Source: Planctomycetaceae bacterium
Lineage (GTDB): Bacteria; Planctomycetota; Planctomycetia; Pirellulales; UBA1268
Direction of reading: 5' to 3'
NCBI GenBank assembly: GCA_002694955.1
Contig: NZNR01000112.1
Coordinates: 7,101-12,718, forward strand
DNA length: 5,618 nucleotides
Part shown: positions 1-5,618 of the stretch, piece after piece
Layout: every line of letters begins with the position of its first letter
Numbering within the stretch: position 1 is the first letter of the stretch
Made by a program: the position numbers and the translations under genes
The notes under the pieces: generated by a model
Told to the model about the DNA's origin: nothing
Seen by the model: the letters and a program-made list of their open reading frames with translations, nothing else
Database searches by the model: none

Positions 1-32
1 GTAATTTTTGAAACTAGCGATACGTGGGAAAG

Positions 33-1028
33 TCACTGGTTTGATTCCTCAAGAAGCTGTCGTAAATCGTTGGCAATGACAGAAAGGACCTCAGTGTCAG
101 TTTCCGGACGCTGAGGCGAATCTGGATGATTCACACTACAAGCGATTTGGTTTTGTATCTTTAAAAACATCGCAGCAGAGTGTTTATAGGCCGGGACGGG
201 AGGTCGAAATGCAAATGCTCCGAGATATTGCAACACGTCATTCAACTTGAAGAAACGCGGATCACCAGCAGCCCACATGGCATCGCGGCGAGCAAAGGCA
301 TCAGGGGCAAAGGCACTCAGTCCGAGCAGGTAGTCGCTTCCATACATGACCATGTCGATTGCCAAATCATTTCCCGTAAATACTTTGAAATCAGGGCGAA
401 TACGGTTTCGTAAATCGATTCGACGCCACTCAGTTTCCCGATTCAGTGACGAATGTTTGGCACCAATCACATTCGTAATGAGCATTAAGCGTTCATAGGT
501 CTTGAGTGAGTATATTCTCCCAAAAGGGGCAAAATCTTTTGCTAGTTCAAAAAAGATAAATTTATCACATGAACGGGTCATTGCCTCGTATGCCGGCGCT
601 ATTTCATCTTCGGGTAGTTCGTGCAAACCGAAAGATTGAAAAAGAATAGGTGTTCCCGAAGCGGCCTCCACCTGTTCGGTGTTGTGCCGGTATGTATCGG
701 TGTTCAACTCATCGCCTGGTGAATCGTCAACGTAGACGCCAGCTACAAATTCAAGACCAGATGTTATAGCACTGGTCCGTTGCAGAACTTCCCGGCGTGT
801 CGCTTCATCTATCAAACTGACATATCCGGTATCCATATTTACGGCAGGGATTAGGCCGGCAGCTATTGTGCGGTCAAGACTTTGTTCGAAACCAGCCCAA
901 TCAACGGAATAATTGTCTTTGTATGGAAGAAGAATTGCAGAGATGCCAGTAATAGTGCGACATGGACGCAAAAGTGTTTGGGGGTAAGACTCGTTCTTTT
1001 TATGCTGAAGCATTGAAACGGTACTCAT
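33..1028 (-). CDS. Dihydrodipicolinate synthase (DapA/NAL superfamily) family protein, divergent
   Basis: A 331-residue cytoplasmic TIM-barrel protein of the DHDPS/N-acetylneuraminate lyase class I aldolase superfamily, slightly longer than the usual ~290-300. Seen: barrel start RTITGISAILLPY (residues 24-36), a degenerate substrate loop MDTGY (65-69) where true DapA has GTTGE, a Schiff-base strand NVIGAKHSS with K191, then VFTGNDLAIDMVMYGSD (216-232), matching the DapA 'SGDD...GG' strand, and PPVPAYK (276-282), matching the C-terminal helix entry. By eye the DapA tyrosine (E. coli Tyr133) falls on Phe159/160 in FIFFELAK. Retro-aldol chemistry is possible but lysine synthesis is unlikely. No signal peptide. 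The ATG at 1028 has no clear Shine-Dalgarno; Met6 (ATG at 1013-1011) is an alternative start, since the first ~20 residues precede the fold. Same strand as the gene at 1236-2129 but 207 nt away, with a dyad between, so it may have its own promoter. Substrate unknown. Confidence 0.85.
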   Translation of the reverse strand: MSTVSMLQHKKNESYPQTLLRPCRTITGISAILLPYKDNYSVDWAGFEQSLDRTIAAGLIPAVNMDTGYVSLIDEATRREVLQRTSAITSGLEFVAGVYVDDSPGDELNTDTYRHNTEQVEAASGTPILFQSFGLHELPEDEIAPAYEAMTRSCDKFIFFELAKDFAPFGRIYSLKTYERLMLITNVIGAKHSSLNRETEWRRIDLRNRIRPDFKVFTGNDLAIDMVMYGSDYLLGLSAFAPDAFARRDAMWAAGDPRFFKLNDVLQYLGAFAFRPPVPAYKHSAAMFLKIQNQIACSVNHPDSPQRPETDTEVLSVIANDLRQLLEESNQ

Positions 1029-1060
1029 TGGCGACAGATTGGTGATGATCTCATCAGAAC

Positions 1061-1091
1061 TTATGTCATTGCTTTTATCATTCTGACATAA
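1061..1091. promoter_or_regulatory. Perfect 8-bp dyad, possible operator upstream of the DapA-like gene
   Basis: TTATGTCA (1061-1068) and its exact reverse complement TGACATAA (1084-1091) are separated by 15 nt, so the half-sites are 23 bp apart centre to centre, about two helical turns. The dyad lies 33-63 nt upstream of the minus-strand start codon at 1028. This fits an operator for a dimeric regulator, or an RNA hairpin with an 8-bp stem in the leader. No T-run follows, so it is not a terminator. The regulator is unknown and no regulator gene lies in the window. Confidence 0.4.
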
Positions 1092-1107
1092 AGCTGTAGT
1101 TTTTTAC

Positions 1108-1122
1108 GGCGTTTTTAACGCC
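1108..1122. repeat. Short hairpin, 6-bp stem and 3-nt loop
   Basis: GGCGTT (1108-1113), loop TTT, AACGCC (1117-1122) forms a compact GC-containing stem. A T-tract lies on the plus strand but upstream of the stem (1100-1105), which becomes an A-tract downstream of the hairpin on the minus strand, the strand of the flanking genes. The order is therefore wrong for a Rho-independent terminator in either direction. It could be a weak pause or 3'-end stabilising structure for the minus-strand transcript ending after 1236. Confidence 0.35.
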
Positions 1123-1235
1123 TAGGAAGGTGGTGATGATACAGCAGGTATTCATAAGAAAGAGTACATAGAGATCGATAAAAACGAATCCTGAGCCATC
1201 TTGCCAAGCCTAAAACACGTGGTGGCCTCCTGCTG

Positions 1236-2129
1236 CTAATCTTTTGGAGATTCTTTGAATAAATCGTTTTTTGGATCAAATTGTGAGAGGTCAATACCAT
1301 CCTTTGTTTCTTCCTCAAGGAGTTTGACTCGTAGTTCAAGTCGGTCGATACGGCGAGCCATCAGCGCGGGAGATTCACTTTGTGGTTGTTGGCGTTTTGG
1401 TTTTGGAACGACTGGATAACCCAACTGACGTTGCAAAGCAGCAAAGAGGTAAAGAGGGTCTTTGCCACGATTAGCCCAAGCAATACGTCCTTCTTTTTCA
1501 CCAAATAAAATGGCAGTCTGTTGCGTTGTCGTGTTTTCATTGCTGTGTAAGTCGACGTCCTCACGAAATGACAATTGTCTTTGCTGGCGTCGTAGAAGTT
1601 CAGCACTGCGAACATAAATCAGGTCAGCCAAGTCAATTAAACCGACTTGACGTGAAACCATTGTGATCCAATTTTTCCAGTCATCATTGAATATATCGTC
1701 AGCAGCTGTAGCGGACAGCCCGCGCATGTAGTCGAGCCGATTTCTCGAAAGGCATTCAAATCGATAGAAGAAAAGTCCTTCAGGAGTTCCTGTTTCTGCA
1801 AGATACTGTGCTTCACGTTCAAGTATTAACAGCGCAGTGCGAAGATCAAATCGTCCTTCCTCGTCTTCAGCCTCACTCATGACGAACGTTTGAAATGCTG
1901 TAAAGTAATGGTTGAGTTGCCGCATCGCAGGTGCAATTGTTCCCGTGAGTTTTAAATCACTCACAAGATAGTCAATAGCGAGGGGTAGTTTCGTTGTAGC
2001 CAGTATTTCCTGACCTAAACTTTTGAGGGCTTCTTGGGTTGCAACACCGTCGAGCATTCGTTCGCCGAGCGTCCGGAATAGGTAGGACTGCTCGATATAC
2101 TCTTCCCGTGCAAGCATGGTGTGATCCAT
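1236..2129 (-). CDS. Conserved hypothetical protein, probably planctomycete-specific
   Basis: A 297-residue soluble protein I cannot assign to a named functional family. It has no signal peptide or membrane segment. Residues 1-185 are mostly predicted helix, rich in charged and leucine residues (LAREEYIEQSYLFRTLGER at 6-24; DLRTALLILEREAQYLAE at 95-112; YRFECLSRNRLDYMRGL at 122-138). A more polar stretch follows, then GKDPLYLFAALQRQLGYPVVPKPKR (222-246), a proline/glutamine linker, and a probable short coiled coil at 256-275 (MARRIDRLELRVKLLEEETK). This hints at oligomerisation or a partner protein but shows no catalytic motif. The opening residues resemble a conserved planctomycete hypothetical protein as I recall it, not checked. 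The ATG at 2129 has no Shine-Dalgarno; a run of seven A's directly precedes it. Met5 is an alternative start. It is transcribed divergently from ribBA across 87 bp. Function not inferred. Confidence 0.85.
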   Translation of the reverse strand: MDHTMLAREEYIEQSYLFRTLGERMLDGVATQEALKSLGQEILATTKLPLAIDYLVSDLKLTGTIAPAMRQLNHYFTAFQTFVMSEAEDEEGRFDLRTALLILEREAQYLAETGTPEGLFFYRFECLSRNRLDYMRGLSATAADDIFNDDWKNWITMVSRQVGLIDLADLIYVRSAELLRRQQRQLSFREDVDLHSNENTTTQQTAILFGEKEGRIAWANRGKDPLYLFAALQRQLGYPVVPKPKRQQPQSESPALMARRIDRLELRVKLLEEETKDGIDLSQFDPKNDLFKESPKD

Positions 2130-2216
2130 TTTTTTTGAAGGAGATTTAGGGCAGACTAGACGCTTAGAGAATCTATAGTGAAATTGGAAATATCAAAACA
2201 CGTGGAGTGTGGATGA
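2130..2216. promoter_or_regulatory. Divergent promoter region between the hypothetical gene and ribBA
   Basis: Both flanking genes are read outward from this 87-bp AT-rich spacer, so it must carry both promoters unless transcripts start inside genes. The best -10-like hexamer for ribBA is TATAGT (2174-2179, 5/6 to TATAAT), without a convincing -35. CTATAG at this site is palindromic, so a -10-like TATAGA also reads toward the minus gene. There is no FMN riboswitch: the spacer is too short and its conserved core is absent. Confidence 0.45.
2204..2207 (+). promoter_or_regulatory. Candidate ribosome binding site for ribBA
   Basis: GGAG lies 9 nt before the ATG at 2217 and 5 nt before another ATG at 2213 that opens a ten-codon frame. 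A weaker GGAAG (2228-2232) sits 5 nt before the in-frame ATG at 2238. The start of RibBA is therefore ambiguous between 2217 and 2238. Confidence 0.4.
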
Positions 2217-3458
2217 ATGATCCACTCGGAAGAACGCATGTCTGACCAGTTTAGCTCAATAGACGCTGCCATCAGAGCTTTTCGAGATGGAAAGATCGTG
2301 ATTGTTGTGGATGCTGAAGATCGTGAAAACGAAGGGGACTTTATCTGTGCCGCTGAAGATGCGACACCTGAGTCCATTAATTTCATGATTACTCATGGTC
2401 GAGGTCAGGTGTGTATGTCTGTTCTACCAGATGTCGCGCGTCGACTTGAACTGCCGATGATGGTGGAGTCGAACTCAACTCCATTAGGTACTGCATTCAC
2501 CATACCTGTTGATCATGTGTCGGCTCGCACGGGCATCACAGCAGCGGAAAGGGCCGAGGCTGTTTCTGCGATACTGGATCCTGAGAGTAGTCCGCACGAT
2601 TTTGTCCGTCCCGGACATCTATTTCCCCTCATTGCTAAAGAGGGTGGAGTTCTCAGGCGAGCGGGACACACTGAAGCAACGATTGATCTTGCACGTCTTT
2701 CAGGCAAACAGCCATCAGGTGTTCTCTGTGAAATTCTTGATGTGGATGGGAATAGAGCGGACCGCGATGCGTTACAGACACTAGCGAAGCAACATGGCTT
2801 GGAAATTATTTCAATTGAAGAATTGATTCGCTACCGACGGACAAAAGAAAAGTTGGTGGAACGAGTTGCCGAGGCAGATCTTCCCACGAAGTGGGGGAAC
2901 TTTCGAATTCTGGGATACAATGTTCGCTATGAGTCACAGCAGCCAATTGTGTTTACTATGGGTGATCTTCAGGCAACGGAGGCACCACTTGTTCGGCTGC
3001 ATTCCTCCTGCTTCACTGGTGACTTAATCGATAGTCTGCGATGTGATTGCGGTGATCAACTTCATATGGCTTTGGGAATGATCAGTGAAGAGGGAGTTGG
3101 CGCAGTGGTGTATCTTCCGCAGGAAGGTCGAGGAATAGGTCTTGTTCAAAAAATCCGTGCTTATGCCCTTCAGGATACTGGTCTCGATACAGTAGAGGCG
3201 AACCTAGCTCTAGGGTTTCCTGCAGATTCGCGTGATTACGGGATAGGTATTCAGTTGCTCAAAGATATCGGGCTGTCCAAAGTGCGGCTTTTGACGAACA
3301 ACCCCAAGAAAACGGATGCCTTTATTTATGGTGGGTTTGATCTCGAAGTGGTTGATCAAGTACCGATCCAACCTCTGCCAAATAAATATAATGAACAATA
3401 TCTCGCTACAAAGCGTGATAAAATGGGACATAATTTGCCCAAGCGTTGTTCCAGTTGA
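2217..3458 (+). CDS. ribBA: Bifunctional RibBA: 3,4-dihydroxy-2-butanone 4-phosphate synthase / GTP cyclohydrolase II
   Basis: A cytoplasmic enzyme of riboflavin synthesis, 413 residues from the first ATG, normal for RibBA. The N-terminal domain (about 8-208) makes 3,4-dihydroxy-2-butanone 4-phosphate from ribulose 5-phosphate; the C-terminal domain (about 212-409) opens GTP to the pyrimidine precursor. DHBP synthase motifs are intact: [10 protein letters not shown] (32-41), THGRGQVC (59-66), RTGITAAER (104-112), RPGHLFPL (131-138), GHTEATID (150-157) and Glu172 in LCEI. GTP cyclohydrolase II has zinc ligands C265, C276 and C278 with the E. coli RibA spacing (C54/C65/C67), QEGRGIG (302-308), Y316 and R339 at the positions of E. 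coli Y105 and R128, and LLTNNPKK (358-365). Both activities should be functional. Met8 (ATG at 2238) is an alternative start and would begin MSDQFSS, directly before the conserved fold. No other riboflavin gene is in the window. The 90-nt gap after it suggests a separate unit from the transporter. Confidence 0.97.
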   Translation: MIHSEERMSDQFSSIDAAIRAFRDGKIVIVVDAEDRENEGDFICAAEDATPESINFMITHGRGQVCMSVLPDVARRLELPMMVESNSTPLGTAFTIPVDHVSARTGITAAERAEAVSAILDPESSPHDFVRPGHLFPLIAKEGGVLRRAGHTEATIDLARLSGKQPSGVLCEILDVDGNRADRDALQTLAKQHGLEIISIEELIRYRRTKEKLVERVAEADLPTKWGNFRILGYNVRYESQQPIVFTMGDLQATEAPLVRLHSSCFTGDLIDSLRCDCGDQLHMALGMISEEGVGAVVYLPQEGRGIGLVQKIRAYALQDTGLDTVEANLALGFPADSRDYGIGIQLLKDIGLSKVRLLTNNPKKTDAFIYGGFDLEVVDQVPIQPLPNKYNEQYLATKRDKMGHNLPKRCSS

Positions 3459-3465
3459 GTGGACG

Positions 3466-3495
3466 TTGACCCAAGAATGCTTTCCGCCGTAGCAT
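3466..3495 (+). promoter_or_regulatory. Weak candidate promoter for the transporter genes
   Basis: TTGACC (3466-3471, 5/6 to the sigma-70 -35) is followed after 18 bp by TAGCAT (3490-3495, 4/6 to TATAAT), about 50 nt before the next start codon. It lies in the 90-nt gap after ribBA. The gap shows no strong intrinsic terminator; only a 5-bp stem TCGTC (3495-3499)/GACGA (3511-3515) is present. Read-through from ribBA therefore cannot be excluded. Confidence 0.25.
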
Positions 3496-3535
3496 CGTCC
3501 TTTTAAGCACGACGAATCTTATCCATAGGTTCTGC

Positions 3536-3541
3536 AAGGAG
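3536..3541 (+). promoter_or_regulatory. Ribosome binding site of the solute-binding lipoprotein gene
   Basis: AAGGAG lies 7 nt upstream of the ATG at 3549, near-ideal for a Shine-Dalgarno site and the best in the window. It fixes the start of the binding protein at 3549. Confidence 0.8.
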
Positions 3542-3548
3542 ATATCGT

Positions 3549-5531
3549 ATGCAAGAAGTGGTTGGCAGTGAATCTGCCGCATCACGACATCGTATATTTT
3601 TAGTGATCTATTGTTGCCTTCTGCTCAGTTTTATTTGTGTTGGTTGTGGTGGTTCAAAGTCTGTCCAGCAGGCACCACCCTCAGAGTTGACAGCATCACC
3701 AGAAGTGAGGCAAGAACCACTCCCTGTGGTTGAGTCGCATTCGTTAGATCCTTTCGACGTGCCTAAACTCGCTGATCTTGATAAAGAGGCAAACTGGATT
3801 GATCGGCCGGTGCGTGATGGTCTAGTGCTTTTACGTGAATCACAGTCGAAAGAAAAAGTGCTTGGTTCGGTAGAAAGTGCACTAGCGATCTCAAATAACT
3901 CGACAGAGTCGAATGATTTAATTCTTTCTGCACTTGGCAGGCTTCCAGCAGAGGATGAAGCAGACTATTCAGCTCGCATCGATCGCCATGTTAATGGTGA
4001 TCTCGGTAGCACAAACCCAATTATGATCAGCACCTCAGCGGAGTTTGACATTCTTGGGCTTACGGGATTTGGTTTGTTTTCATTCGGTCGTGATCTTGAG
4101 CCATTTGCTACCAGCGAAACCGTTGAGACATGGCAGACTAGTACAGACAGAATGCTCGATAAGGTTGTTCTTCGTGACGATCTGGTCTGGAGTGATGGAA
4201 AGCCGATTACAGCTCACGATATTGCTTTTACTTTCATGGTTATCATGGATCCACGCGTTCCAGTTCCTGCCGTGCGCAGTGGTACTGACCAGCTACGGTG
4301 GGTCGAAGCGTATGATGACCAAACACTTGTGTTCTTTCATAAAGAGGCGCTTGCAACGAACGTCTGGAACATTAATTTTCCAGTCCTTCCAAAGCATATT
4401 TATGAAAAGACATGGGAGGCCGATCCTACCTTAAAGGACTCAGCAGAACATGTTCAGTTAGAGCAATCGCCAGTTTGTGGTGGTCCATATGAAATTGTAG
4501 AGAGAAAACGAGGACAACAAATCGTCTTAAGACGTCGGGAGAACTGGTCAACAGTTCAGGGCAAGAAGGTTCGCGAGCAACCGTATTTTGAAGAAGTACG
4601 TTTTCGAATTATCGAGGATCCAAATACAACACTTTTGGCCCTCAAAAAAGGTGAAATTCATGAGATGATCTTGCAGCCGGAACAGTGGACAACGCAGACG
4701 GTTGGAAAAGATTTTTATGAGCGGAATACCAAAGCAACAGCCCCAGAGTGGGTGAGTTTTCATTTCGGGTGGAATATAGAAACAATATTTTTTCGTGATC
4801 GTCGCGTACGAAGAGCGATGAGTTATGCCTTTGATCATGATGAGATGCTTGAAGAACTTTGCTACAGTCTCTACGACCCTTGCACTGGGATCTTCTATCC
4901 AGGTGCATGGATGGCATCGACTAAAAAACTTGATCCCTATAAGCAGGACCTTGATAAAGCAGAGGCCTTGCTGGATGAAGCTGGTTGGATTGATAGTGAT
5001 AATGACGGTGTTCGTGATAAAGAGATTGATGGACGGACCGTTCCCTTTGAGTTTTCAATCATCGTGAATCAACAACCATTACGAATAGCGATATGTACGT
5101 TGTTGAAAGAGAACCTTGATCAGATTGGCATACGTCTGAATGTACGGCCAGTGGAGTCAACCGTCTTGCAAGACCTGACTCTCAATCGGAAATTTCAGGC
5201 ATATCTCGGTGGTTGGGGGTCAGGAACAGACCCGGATACGTCTGAAAATCTTTGGAAGACTGGCGCAATGAGAAATTTTTGTAATTATTCAAATCCAGAG
5301 GTTGATCGCCTCTACGCCGAAGGAAGGCAGGAATTCGACCGGAGTAAGCGAGCAGAAAAGTACGGAAGAATTCAGGAGATTCTTTATGACGACCAGCCTT
5401 ACACGTGGCTTTACTGGCGAAACAGTTTCTATGGATTCTCAAAAGATGTCCGTGGGTATGTATTTTCACCACGTGGACCATACCACTACTCACCAGGATT
5501 TGGCAGCCTTTGGAAGCCTCAGCAGGAGTAA
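3549..5531 (+). CDS. ABC transporter family-5 (oligopeptide/dipeptide type) solute-binding lipoprotein
   Basis: A 660-residue extracytoplasmic binding protein of the SBP_bac_5 (DppA/OppA) family, probably delivering peptides or similar solutes to the permease encoded next. An N-terminal signal has a basic n-region ending RHR (14-16), a hydrophobic segment (17-32) and a lipidation site at Cys33 in ICVGCGG; Cys at -3 is unusual for a lipobox. Residues ~34-148 form an extra segment (low-complexity linker to ~65, then a charged helical part) before the core begins at NGDLGSTNPI (149-158). Core marks: LRDDLVWSDGKPITAHDIAFTF (208-229), the classic family signature; GPYEIVERKRGQQIVLRRRENW (312-333); RDRRVRRAMSYAFDHDEML (416-434); LDPYKQDLDKAEALLDEAGW (461-480); GGWGSGTDPD (554-563). 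DSDNDGVRD (482-490) is a DxDxDGxxD calcium-loop-like insertion, often seen at this place in the family. At 660 residues it exceeds the usual 500-550 owing to the N-terminal extension. The substrate cannot be read from sequence. Confidence 0.93.
   Translation: MQEVVGSESAASRHRIFLVIYCCLLLSFICVGCGGSKSVQQAPPSELTASPEVRQEPLPVVESHSLDPFDVPKLADLDKEANWIDRPVRDGLVLLRESQSKEKVLGSVESALAISNNSTESNDLILSALGRLPAEDEADYSARIDRHVNGDLGSTNPIMISTSAEFDILGLTGFGLFSFGRDLEPFATSETVETWQTSTDRMLDKVVLRDDLVWSDGKPITAHDIAFTFMVIMDPRVPVPAVRSGTDQLRWVEAYDDQTLVFFHKEALATNVWNINFPVLPKHIYEKTWEADPTLKDSAEHVQLEQSPVCGGPYEIVERKRGQQIVLRRRENWSTVQGKKVREQPYFEEVRFRIIEDPNTTLLALKKGEIHEMILQPEQWTTQTVGKDFYERNTKATAPEWVSFHFGWNIETIFFRDRRVRRAMSYAFDHDEMLEELCYSLYDPCTGIFYPGAWMASTKKLDPYKQDLDKAEALLDEAGWIDSDNDGVRDKEIDGRTVPFEFSIIVNQQPLRIAICTLLKENLDQIGIRLNVRPVESTVLQDLTLNRKFQAYLGGWGSGTDPDTSENLWKTGAMRNFCNYSNPEVDRLYAEGRQEFDRSKRAEKYGRIQEILYDDQPYTWLYWRNSFYGFSKDVRGYVFSPRGPYHYSPGFGSLWKPQQE
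5524..5528 (+). promoter_or_regulatory. Ribosome binding site of the permease gene, inside the preceding gene
   Basis: AGGAG lies in the last codons of the binding-protein gene, 6 nt before the ATG at 5535. Its position points to coupled translation in one transcript. A GTG at 5532 is in frame directly before this ATG, but spacing favours 5535. Confidence 0.7.
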
Positions 5532-5534
5532 GTG

Positions 5535-5618
5535 ATGGCTTCTTACTTACTGCGAAGAGGATTGCTTGGTCTCATAACGCTCGTCGTTATCACTCTCATG
5601 GTATACGGCTTGGCAAGG
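5535..5618 (+). CDS. ABC transporter permease, DppB/OppB type, N-terminal fragment
   Basis: Only the first 28 codons are present, cut by the window edge. They read MASYLLRRGLLGLITLVVIT followed by LMVYGLAR. A short N-terminus of the form xYLLRRxLxxxxxLxxV leading straight into a first membrane helix is the standard opening of DppB/OppB-type inner-membrane permeases (BPD_transp_1). The start lies 3 nt after the stop of the family-5 binding protein, with a Shine-Dalgarno inside that gene, so the two are almost certainly co-transcribed. The family call leans on this context as well as on the sequence. A partner DppC-type permease and DppD/DppF-type ATPases would be expected downstream but are not visible. 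Confidence 0.85.
   Translation, partial: MASYLLRRGLLGLITLVVITLMVYGLAR

Larger units (their letters stand above)
1029..1235. other. 207-bp intergenic region with inverted repeats
   Basis: This gap separates two minus-strand genes and is the 5' region of the DapA-like gene. It contains the TTATGTCA/TGACATAA dyad (1061-1091), a GGCGTT-TTT-AACGCC hairpin (1108-1122) and a long-range 7-bp inverted pair CAGCAGG (1142-1148)/CCTGCTG (1229-1235). I see no tRNA, no classical riboswitch core and no hairpin followed by a T-run on either strand, so no intrinsic terminator can be called for the gene ending at 1236. The only minus-strand reading frames here are tiny and unsupported. Confidence 0.6.

Noticed and set aside
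180..413. Plus-strand frame inside the DapA-like gene
   Set aside because: It is antisense to a gene with clear superfamily motifs and has no support of its own.
1100..1122. Rho-independent terminator at the GGCGTT/AACGCC hairpin
   Set aside because: The T-tract lies before the stem on the plus strand and becomes an A-tract on the minus strand, so no U-run follows the hairpin in either direction.
1115..1822. Minus-strand frames at 1115-1339, 1361-1615 and 1637-1822
   Set aside because: They overlap the 1236-2129 gene in other frames, with unnatural composition and no recognisable domains.
2137..2143. Shine-Dalgarno GAAGGAG on the plus strand marking a small upstream gene
   Set aside because: No ATG, GTG or TTG follows at usable spacing before in-frame stops.
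2130..2216. FMN riboswitch upstream of ribBA
   Set aside because: The spacer is only 87 bp and lacks the conserved RFN core; the TGAAATT match at 2180-2186 is too short to count.
3495..3515. Terminator after ribBA
   Set aside because: The only stem is 5 bp with an 11-nt loop and no trailing T-run.
5028..5052. True EF-hand or dockerin domain at the DxDxDG motif of the binding protein (motif codons about 4992-5018) and its flank
   Set aside because: A single DxDxDGxxD loop at this position is common in family-5 binding proteins; no paired repeat follows in this flank.
4548..5493. Open frames on the minus strand inside the binding-protein gene (4548-4838, 4642-4917, 5182-5493)
   Set aside because: They lie antisense to a clearly coding gene, have no family resemblance, and show no ribosome site or conservation signal.
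1..5618. CRISPR array, insertion sequence, tRNA/rRNA, or phage/defence island
   Set aside because: No regularly spaced repeats, transposase motifs, terminal inverted repeats, RNA gene features or defence domains were seen on either strand.

Overview
This window looks like ordinary chromosomal DNA from a member of the Planctomycetota. That placement is an inference. It rests on three proteins that read like planctomycete lineage families: a divergent DapA-like protein, a 297-residue protein of unknown function, and an oligopeptide-binding lipoprotein with an extra N-terminal segment. GC content is moderate, mid-40s percent by eye. Coding density is high and there is no sign of mobile DNA.

Layout. 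Minus strand: positions 33-1028 encode a divergent DHDPS/N-acetylneuraminate lyase superfamily protein. Upstream of it lies a 207-bp gap (1029-1235) with several inverted repeats, including a clean 8-bp dyad at 1061-1091. Positions 1236-2129, also minus, encode a conserved-looking protein of unknown function. An 87-bp divergent intergenic region (2130-2216) separates this from the plus-strand genes. Plus strand: 2217-3458 is a complete bifunctional RibBA; 3549-5531 is a family-5 (oligopeptide/dipeptide type) solute-binding lipoprotein; from 5535 to the window edge is the first 28 codons of a DppB/OppB-type permease. The last two are spaced like an operon (3 nt between stop and next ATG), and the remaining transporter genes probably follow outside the window.

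Functionally, RibBA supplies both precursors of riboflavin synthesis, and all the GTP cyclohydrolase II and DHBP synthase residues I checked are present. The binding protein and permease would import peptides or related solutes. The two minus-strand genes have no assignable pathway; the DapA-like protein keeps the Schiff-base lysine but appears to lack the usual catalytic tyrosine, so its chemistry is open. I found no CRISPR array, tRNA, rRNA, insertion sequence, phage gene or defence system, and no convincing new multi-gene system. The points most worth a second look are the altered active site of the DapA-like protein and the dyad upstream of it, the mini-ORF overlapping the ribBA start, and the N-terminal extension of the binding protein.
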